From RUG11247 sp045649485 (GTDB lineage Bacteria > Bacillota > Clostridia > Christensenellales > Aristaeellaceae): a stretch of 64,000 nucleotides of DNA. The position numbers and the translations under genes were made by a program. Shown in pieces: positions 58,464 to 64,000 of the stretch (position 1 is the stretch's first letter; the number at the start of each line of letters is the position of its first letter). The DNA lies in assembly GCA_045649485.1 (NCBI GenBank), contig JAZRPZ010000073.1, forward strand, positions 62,001-126,000, given 5' to 3'. A model generated the notes under the pieces. That model saw only the letters and a list, made by a program, of their open reading frames with translations. It did not search any database and was not told the origin of the DNA.

Positions 58464-59568
58464 TATTGCTTTGTTATGCATAGTCATAATAATTGTGCTG
58501 TTTACCGGCTGCAGCAGGACCGACTACGCTGAGAATCAGGCATATGCAGTAATTCTTGGCATCGATATCGATGAAGAAGACAATATCATAATAACAGCTA
58601 AATATCCCAAACTATCAGGAAGCTCAGGCGGGGCATCCGGAGGTGGTTCAAATGATTCGTCTGCGTATTCAACCACCGGTGCGAGCGGAGACAGCTTTCA
58701 GCAGGCACTCAATAACTTACGCGTCATTACACCAAGAGAAATAAATCTTTCGGCGCTCACATTAATAATAATATCAGAAAAAGCAGTGGATTCCGGCCGG
58801 CTTTATCATATTCTTGAACAACTATCCGCTAACTATCGCATGTACAGTTCGGCTTATATAGCTATTTGCGAAGGAGAAGCAGGCAAATTTATTGAAAAAC
58901 AGGAACCTCAGATAGGAAGCAGACTTTCTGAGGGCTTAAAAGCGCTTATTGAAAACGCCGAAAGACTTGGCAGTATACCCGATTCAAGAATGGCCGACGT
59001 TTCTTATGGACTGGATTCCTTTTATTCTGATCCGATAATAATGCTTTGTTCATTGAAAGAAGATTCAAAAAGCGGTAATATAGCTCCTCCATCGGACAAC
59101 ATAGCAACAGATGGAGACACTTTATACTATGGATCATGCATCATAAAGGACGGGCGTATCGCAGTAAAATTTGACGAACATGAAACAGTTATTGCAAATA
59201 TGCTCAAGGGCGATGTGCAACAGTTTTCATACACGAACGAAAATGATTCCGCATTTATCTCTGTTGACAGCAAGCCTTCCATCAAGCTGGATATTAAAAA
59301 CGATATTCCTGTCATCAAAATAAAGCTCAACTTATCGGTAATGGTTACGAGCGGTACTGCCGATGCAAACACATTTGGAAAAATGATAAAATCAGATGCG
59401 GTATCAGTGATAAATGAATGCCGCAGCACCGGCGCCGAACCATTTGGATTTGCCGACAGAGCTGCAGGCAGATTCGCCTCTCTGGAAAAATGGGAGTCTT
59501 ATGATTGGCACACGCAGTTTAAGCAGAGTGAATTCGACATAGAGGTTTCTGTTACTGAGATATTTTGA
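58447..59568 (+). CDS. Spore germination receptor C subunit, Ger(x)C lipoprotein
   Basis: This 373-aa lipoprotein has a signal with lipobox LFTGC (Cys22). The GerAC start follows (NQAYAVILGIDIDEEDNIIITAKYP), and a Gly/Ser-rich linker (about 58-80) is longer than usual. The REINLSALTLIIISEKAV block near 98-115 and the C-terminal domain complete the fold. The start is TTG 58447, 7 nt after AGGAGG, overlapping the B gene. It completes a standard gerA operon; no sigma-G promoter could be assigned with confidence. Confidence 0.92.
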   Translation: MKYKRSIALLCIVIIIVLFTGCSRTDYAENQAYAVILGIDIDEEDNIIITAKYPKLSGSSGGASGGGSNDSSAYSTTGASGDSFQQALNNLRVITPREINLSALTLIIISEKAVDSGRLYHILEQLSANYRMYSSAYIAICEGEAGKFIEKQEPQIGSRLSEGLKALIENAERLGSIPDSRMADVSYGLDSFYSDPIIMLCSLKEDSKSGNIAPPSDNIATDGDTLYYGSCIIKDGRIAVKFDEHETVIANMLKGDVQQFSYTNENDSAFISVDSKPSIKLDIKNDIPVIKIKLNLSVMVTSGTADANTFGKMIKSDAVSVINECRSTGAEPFGFADRAAGRFASLEKWESYDWHTQFKQSEFDIEVSVTEIF

Positions 59569-59640
59569 TGTCAGTACTTGACAGAAGTTGTATCAATATG
59601 CATAATCATATTTACACGATATACGAAAGAAATGATAAAC

Positions 59641-60516
59641 ATGTATTCTATCATACTGAATCCCGTTTCCGGCGGCGGAAAGGCTTCTGCCAAACTTCCC
59701 GAGCTTGAGAAGCTTCTTCGCGAAAAGAATATAAGTTACCGGATAGACAAGACCGAATGTGCCGGCGATGCAAAACGCCTCGCAGCAAAAGCTGTCGCCG
59801 ATAAGCTGACCGGAGTCATTGCAATCGGCGGAGACGGCACTTTCTCGGAAGTTGTAAACGGAATAGGGGAAAGCGGCCTCGAGATGCTGTTTGCTCCCTG
59901 CGGCACCGGCAACGATTTCATGCGTATGTTCAAACTGCCGAAGGACACAATCGCTGCGGTAAAAAAGCAGCTTGATTCTCCGATAAGGATGATAGATATC
60001 GGCAAATGCAACGACCGATACTTTTTGAATGTTACCGGCTGCGGCTTTGACGTTGATGTATTGCTTGTTGCCGATAAATACAAGGAAACAACGTCTGCTC
60101 TCGGCGCATATCTCAGAGGCGCGTACAGCGCCATAAAGAACTATCGTCCTATGGATATAACACTGTCTTTGGATGATGAAAAAGAGAAAAAGCTGCAGGC
60201 AACGGTAATATCTGTCGGCAATGGAGGCTTTATCGGCGGCGGTATGAAAGCCGTCCCCGGTGCTTCAGTTGACGATGGTATGTTCGATGTAATGGTAGCG
60301 GGAAAGGTAACACGACTTTCCATCTATGTACTGCTGATGCTCTTTGCCGCAGGAAAACACCCGCTTATAAAGAAGCTGGTTACAATGTCCCGCTGCCGGA
60401 AAATCCGTATAGCGGGTAAGGGACTCCATCTTGAAGCAGACGGCGAAATATTCGCCTGTGATGATGTCACTCTTTCCATTGTGCCCGGTATTCTTCGCAC
60501 GAGACTTCCCGCATAA
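59641..60516 (+). CDS. Diacylglycerol kinase family lipid kinase (DgkB/YegS-like)
   Basis: This 291-aa protein has the lipid-kinase signature: NPVSGGGKA (7-15), the GGDGTFSEVVNGI nucleotide loop near 62, APCGTGNDFMR near 84, and the C-terminal domain with VSVGNGGFIGGGMKAVPGASVDDG. It phosphorylates diacylglycerol or a related lipid at the membrane. I chose ATG 59641 because homologues start just before this strand; upstream in-frame codons lack a ribosome site. It lies 72 bp after the gerA operon. Confidence 0.9.
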   Translation: MYSIILNPVSGGGKASAKLPELEKLLREKNISYRIDKTECAGDAKRLAAKAVADKLTGVIAIGGDGTFSEVVNGIGESGLEMLFAPCGTGNDFMRMFKLPKDTIAAVKKQLDSPIRMIDIGKCNDRYFLNVTGCGFDVDVLLVADKYKETTSALGAYLRGAYSAIKNYRPMDITLSLDDEKEKKLQATVISVGNGGFIGGGMKAVPGASVDDGMFDVMVAGKVTRLSIYVLLMLFAAGKHPLIKKLVTMSRCRKIRIAGKGLHLEADGEIFACDDVTLSIVPGILRTRLPA

Positions 60517-60520
60517 ACTG

Positions 60521-60558
60521 ACAAGGGCCCGGAAAATCCGGACCCTTGTTTCTTTTGT
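60521..60558 (+). terminator. Terminator after the lipid kinase
   Basis: A 13-bp stem with one mismatch (60521-60533 with 60537-60549) followed by a T-rich run. Confidence 0.85.
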
Positions 60559-61155
60559 TTACGAGCCAAACAGCTGTACCCAGTACATTATTCCATTGTG
60601 CTCAATAGCACATACGCCTATGCTGCCAAATCCGCTGCGCAGTATATTGGCGCGATGACCTTCGCTGGTAAGCCATGCGGCCATTACCTTGTCCGCAGTA
60701 TTGTATCCGCGTGCAATATTCTCACCTTTCGCCTGGGGAGACACTGTCCCCCAACTACTGCCGTCGGGACGTGTATGACTGAACTTTTCAACTATTTCAC
60801 GTGCGCGTATGTATGCCGCATGCGTGAGCTCCGCATCCATTTTAAGCGCACCCAAACCATATTTGGCGCGTTCTGCGTTTACCTGTCGTATTATTTCGGC
60901 AGACAGACTATCATTATTGTTTGTATCCGGAATGACAATTTCCGTTTCGCTGTCAATTATCGGTTTCTGCGTTTGCAAATTATCGGCATTACATTCTCTG
61001 CTGCTGTGGCATTCGCAATTATATTTGCATTCCAAACTGAACTGAGAGCTTATACAGCCTATTCCGGAACATTTTCCGCATTCCGACAATGCCGGAATTA
61101 TAGAGAGACCAAGAATACATGCCAAAGTACATGCGAGCATTTTTCTGCTTATCAT
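60559..61155 (-). CDS. Secreted CAP-domain (SCP/PR1, YkwD-like) protein with Cys-rich spacer
   Basis: This 198-aa protein has a signal peptide (about 1-24), then a 33-residue segment with seven cysteines (ECGKCSGIGC; LECKYNCECH; ECN), a linker, and a CAP domain (about 84-198). The CAP signatures are present: SHTRPDGSSW, GENIARGY, WLTSEGHRANIL and YWVQLFG. YkwD-type CAP proteins are common in spore coats and cell walls. The Cys-rich insert is unusual and could be disulfide-linked or metal-binding. AGGTG precedes the ATG. Confidence 0.88.
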   Translation of the reverse strand: MISRKMLACTLACILGLSIIPALSECGKCSGIGCISSQFSLECKYNCECHSSRECNADNLQTQKPIIDSETEIVIPDTNNNDSLSAEIIRQVNAERAKYGLGALKMDAELTHAAYIRAREIVEKFSHTRPDGSSWGTVSPQAKGENIARGYNTADKVMAAWLTSEGHRANILRSGFGSIGVCAIEHNGIMYWVQLFGS

Positions 61156-61298
61156 ATATACACCTGCTTATTTTTATTGGAAACATGTTTCATGTACATG
61201 ATACTACTCAACATAACTATATGTCAAATTTATACCATACATTACCATAGCATATATCTCCGACTTCTGCTTAATATATAGAAAAGGAGGTAATCAAC

Positions 61299-62270
61299 AT
61301 GTTTCGGACAGCAACTTTAAGTATATTTGCCATTATATTGATATTTTCCATCAGCGCATGCAGCTTAACAACAGATCAAATTGCAACTTCCAATACTGCC
61401 GCAGAAAAACCCGAATTACCGGAAGATATCGAATATGATGACGATGGCGTTCCTCTGATCGATGTATATGTCAAAAGTACCGGCGAAGTACAGCAAATGA
61501 ACCTTGAAACATATCTGCAGGGAGTCCTCGCCGGTGAGATGCGCAACGACTGGCCTATAGAAGCCCTCAAAGCGCAGGCAATACTTGCCAGAACATATAC
61601 TTTGAAGTTTCTCGATACCAAAGAATCAAAATATTCCGGGGCCGATATATCTACCGACGTGACAGAAGCCCAGGCCTACAATGCAGAAAATGTAAACGAC
61701 CGAATAAAGCGCGCAGTGGAAGAGACCCGCGGTATAGTAATGACATACGATGGTACTCTGCCGCATGCATGGTTCCACGCACATTCCGGCGGAATGACAG
61801 AGCTTGCAACCATTGGAATCGAATATAAAGAAAACCCCGAATATATAGTTCCGGTTGCCTCGGCAGATTCTGAAAAGGCTCCGGATGATGTAAAAGACTG
61901 GTCCGCAAGTTTTTCAAGCGCCGAAGTAGCCGAAGCATGCAGAGACTGCGGTATCGATATAACGGATGTCAAAACCGTTGAAATCGGAAAGACAGGGGAG
62001 TCCGGTCGGTCCGAAACTCTTATTGTAAATGGCCAATCAGTATCAGCACCATCATTCAGAATAAATATAGGTGCCGATAAACTCAAAAGTACTCTGATAA
62101 AAGAGATAACCGTGTCCAACGGAAACGTCACATTCAAAGGCAGCGGATACGGACATGGTGTCGGAATGTCACAATGGGGAGCTTTCGCCCTTGCCGAAAA
62201 AGGGGCTACCGCTCAGACCATCGTAAGCCGTTATTTCAGGGGGGTGACATTCACAGACTTGTGGGAGTAA
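61299..62270 (+). CDS. SpoIID/LytB-domain lipoprotein
   Basis: This 323-aa protein has a signal with lipobox ISAC (Cys21) and a SpoIID domain: LETYLQGVLAGEM with the candidate catalytic Glu80, AQAILARTYTL, HAHSGGMTE near 160 and GSGYGHGVGMSQWGAFALAEKG near 280. SpoIID enzymes are lytic transglycosylases that act on denuded glycan during engulfment; LytB-type relatives modify other wall hydrolases. Lipid anchoring rather than a membrane helix distinguishes it from classical SpoIID. AAGGAGG lies before the ATG. Confidence 0.9.
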   Translation: MFRTATLSIFAIILIFSISACSLTTDQIATSNTAAEKPELPEDIEYDDDGVPLIDVYVKSTGEVQQMNLETYLQGVLAGEMRNDWPIEALKAQAILARTYTLKFLDTKESKYSGADISTDVTEAQAYNAENVNDRIKRAVEETRGIVMTYDGTLPHAWFHAHSGGMTELATIGIEYKENPEYIVPVASADSEKAPDDVKDWSASFSSAEVAEACRDCGIDITDVKTVEIGKTGESGRSETLIVNGQSVSAPSFRINIGADKLKSTLIKEITVSNGNVTFKGSGYGHGVGMSQWGAFALAEKGATAQTIVSRYFRGVTFTDLWE

Positions 62271-62288
62271 CATGTAATATGGTATAAT
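62259..62288 (+). promoter_or_regulatory. Possible promoter of the ZnuA-like gene
   Basis: TTGTGG (62259-62264), 18 bp, TATAAT (62283-62288), 30 bp before the ATG. The -35 box is weak. Confidence 0.4.
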
Positions 62289-62318
62289 CATATCCAAACA
62301 TAACCACGGAGGCCACGA

Positions 62319-63245
62319 ATGAAAAAACATATGATGGCTGTTCTGTGCGCTGTTCTGCTTATACTTTCAGGCTGTACGCCGCACATTGAAACTGCTGTAC
62401 AATACGAGCAGGTATATACCAGTTTTTTCCCTATTTACGCCCTTAGTGGACTTGTGCTGGAAGATATACCTGATATCAACCTCAAATGCCTCATACAGCC
62501 TCAGGACGACTGCCTCAGGCTGTATGATCTTTCAGATTGGGATGCGTCTGTTCTTGCATACGACGCAGACGCTATTATAATCTGCGGAAACGGTCTGGAA
62601 TCTTTTGAAAGTTCACTTTACACATTCGGCGACAAAGGTCCCGCAGTTATCACCGCCACTTATGGACTTGAATTATACAACAGCGATGGTACAAACTCTA
62701 TTGAAGGACCTACCGGACATATGGCGGATGCAAATCCATACCTGTATATGTCAGTATCCGGGGCGCGGAAAATGACAGCCGTAATCGCAGAATCCATTGC
62801 AATGCTTTATCCTGATATGGCAGCTGATATAGCATCCGGTTACGCAGAAGCAGATGCACGGCTTGCTGAGCTTGAAGAAAATGTATTCAGCATATGCAGC
62901 AATATCTCCGGACAAAAAGTCATTCTCATGAACGAAGCCCTTATATATCCCGCAATGGATTACGGTCTTGACATCGTTTGCAGATACGACAGAGAGAGCG
63001 GCACCACATTATACGGCGAATCGCTTGAAAGCGCCATAGTGATGTTCAAGGAGACCGGGGCGGAAGTAATCTTCATAGAGAAACAGGCTCCGGCAGAACT
63101 CACTTCAGCGCTTGAAGATGCAGGCTTCACCGTTGTGTACATCGATATAATGTCTTCATATCCTATAGGCGCTTCTCCCGAAAGGTATTTTGATGTACAG
63201 ATTGAAAATGCAAATTCTATTGCGGCAGCATATTCCCGCAACTAA
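62319..63245 (+). CDS. ZnuA-like (cluster A-I) lipoprotein lacking the zinc histidines
   Basis: This 308-aa lipoprotein has lipobox LSGC (Cys19) and the fold order of metal-binding SBPs: TSFFPIYALSGLVLEDI, DAIIICGNGLESF, GPTGHMADANPYLYMS, VILMNEALIYPAMDYGLD and AEVIFIEKQ. By eye alignment the three usual His ligands are replaced by Cys65, Tyr141 and Asn205. No His-rich loop or permease/ATPase genes are nearby. It may have lost zinc transport or bind a different ligand. GGAGG lies before the ATG; rnhA follows after 20 bp. Confidence 0.8.
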   Translation: MKKHMMAVLCAVLLILSGCTPHIETAVQYEQVYTSFFPIYALSGLVLEDIPDINLKCLIQPQDDCLRLYDLSDWDASVLAYDADAIIICGNGLESFESSLYTFGDKGPAVITATYGLELYNSDGTNSIEGPTGHMADANPYLYMSVSGARKMTAVIAESIAMLYPDMAADIASGYAEADARLAELEENVFSICSNISGQKVILMNEALIYPAMDYGLDIVCRYDRESGTTLYGESLESAIVMFKETGAEVIFIEKQAPAELTSALEDAGFTVVYIDIMSSYPIGASPERYFDVQIENANSIAAAYSRN

Positions 63246-63265
63246 ACAGAGAAAGAGAGAAAACT

Positions 63266-63712
63266 ATGAAAAAGGTAATCATATATACTGACGGCGCCTG
63301 TTCAGGAAATCCCGGTCCCGGCGGCTGGGCATCAATGCTGATGTACGGCGAGCATAAGCTTGAGCTTTCCGGTTATGAAGCCCATACCACCAATAACCGC
63401 ATGGAACTTATGGCACCGATAAAGGCGCTTTCAAAGCTGAATATGCCTTGCGAAGTGGAACTCTATTCCGACAGTTCCTATCTTATAAATGCATTTACAA
63501 AAGGCTGGCTGGATAATTGGCAAAAAAGGAACTGGATAAAAAGCGATAAGAAACCCGTAGAAAATCAGGATCTCTGGCAGGAATTACTTAAACTCACAGC
63601 AATACACAGCGTCAAATGGATAAAAGTACGCGGTCACGCCGATAATCCAATGAATAATCGCTGCGACGAACTTGCCCGCGAGGCAATAAAACAGCGCAAG
63701 ATACAGGAGTGA
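63266..63712 (+). CDS. rnhA: Ribonuclease HI
   Basis: This 148-aa enzyme cuts RNA in RNA:DNA hybrids. The catalytic set is complete: Asp9 (YTDGAC), Glu47 (NRMELMA), Asp69 (YSDSSY), His124 and Asp134 (NRCDELA). The basic handle segment is present as WLDNWQKRNWIKSDKKP. AGAAAGAGAG precedes the ATG. Length and layout match E. coli RnhA. Confidence 0.96.
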   Translation: MKKVIIYTDGACSGNPGPGGWASMLMYGEHKLELSGYEAHTTNNRMELMAPIKALSKLNMPCEVELYSDSSYLINAFTKGWLDNWQKRNWIKSDKKPVENQDLWQELLKLTAIHSVKWIKVRGHADNPMNNRCDELAREAIKQRKIQE

Positions 63713-63719
63713 TACTGAT

Positions 63720-64000
63720 ATGACTGAAAGGCTTTATTATAACGATACATATTTAAGAGAATTTGAGGCATCCGTATGCGAATGCATCGAAAAAGATGGT
63801 AAATGGCATGTTCGACTAAACCGTTCAGCTTTTTATCCTACTTCCGGCGGACAGCCCTTCGACACAGGCACACTGGGAGATGCACATGTAACAGACGTGT
63901 ATGTAGATGATAATAACGAGGTCTGGCACGTAACCGACGCTCCGCTTGCCGAGGGACTGGTCCTGCGCGGCGTAATTGATTGGGAACGCCGCTTTGACCA
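63720..64000 (+). CDS. AlaX-like alanyl-tRNA editing protein, 3' end cut off
   Basis: The frame is open from ATG 63720 (AGGAG about 10 nt upstream, 7 bp after rnhA) to the window edge, 93 codons. The N-terminus reads YYNDTYLREFEASVCEC and then AFYPTSGGQPFDTGTLG, the signature shared by AlaX proteins and the C-terminal half of AlaRS. Stand-alone AlaX hydrolyses mischarged Ser- or Gly-tRNA-Ala. The HxxxH zinc site lies past the edge, so full-length AlaX-L (with DHHA1) versus a short form cannot be told. Confidence 0.88.
   Translation, partial: MTERLYYNDTYLREFEASVCECIEKDGKWHVRLNRSAFYPTSGGQPFDTGTLGDAHVTDVYVDDNNEVWHVTDAPLAEGLVLRGVIDWERRFD

Overview
The window looks like a chromosome segment from an endospore-forming, Gram-positive Clostridia-type bacterium, most likely an uncultured gut or rumen member. 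Evidence: a GerA-type germination operon (55968-59568), a SpoIID-like lipoprotein, a protein with three GerMN domains, an IreB homologue, two T-box riboswitches, strong AGGAGG ribosome sites, frequent TTG/GTG starts and middling GC content. Species cannot be named from the sequence. No rRNA, CRISPR array, intact insertion sequence or prophage was seen. The only sign of past mobility is a decayed tyrosine-integrase tail beside the tRNA array at the left.

Layout. 1-1650: a cut-off WG-repeat secreted protein, then an Arg-His-Gln-Lys tRNA array and the integrase remnant. 1653-9478: a GNAT enzyme, a GH51 arabinofuranosidase, DUF523, then leftward genes for an ACT protein, ThpR, GDPD, a sugar MFS carrier and a large L,D-transpeptidase. 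9701-13911: an autoregulated MarR-DegV pair, tRNA-Val(GAC), and a HAD-GNAT-Gfo/Idh operon. 14083-19164: a BMP-family (nucleoside-type) ABC importer. 19220-22989: an ireB-aldo/keto reductase-ruvX::DUF1292 operon and a PRC-barrel/55-aa peptide/PerM operon. 23084-25620: a PhoB-type two-component system.

26474-33250: a long operon of methyltransferase, Hsp33, a TPR protein, a helical-repeat protein, a zinc-ribbon/TPR membrane protein and a second GH51. 33304-38524: an unrecognised TIM-barrel-like protein, a Dabb protein and the Phe T-box with pheST. 38582-45698: a glycosylasparaginase-like enzyme, a Gfo/Idh protein, a eukaryote-type glycogen branching enzyme, a FolT-like ECF component, a GH29 fucosidase and a GNAT-DUF402 fusion. 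45738-51642: SecG with a Thr/Glu repeat tail, a DacF-like carboxypeptidase, and a second two-component system followed by the triple-GerMN protein. 51688-55804: valS behind a Val T-box that also covers a 72-aa membrane protein, pgsA and a small unknown. 55968-64000: the gerA operon, a lipid kinase, a CAP protein, SpoIID-like and ZnuA-like lipoproteins, rnhA and a cut-off AlaX-like gene.

Together the genes describe a cell that imports oligosaccharides, nucleosides and folate, trims arabinose- and fucose-containing glycans inside the cell (none of the glycosidases has a signal peptide), stores glycogen, and invests in envelope and spore functions. The least ordinary items are the RuvX-DUF1292 and GNAT-DUF402 fusions, the SecG acidic tail, the Hsp33/TPR/zinc-ribbon operon, the two-component/triple-GerMN locus, the ZnuA-like protein lacking its zinc histidines, and the small membrane gene under Val T-box control. 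No single dramatic new system was found; these are leads.
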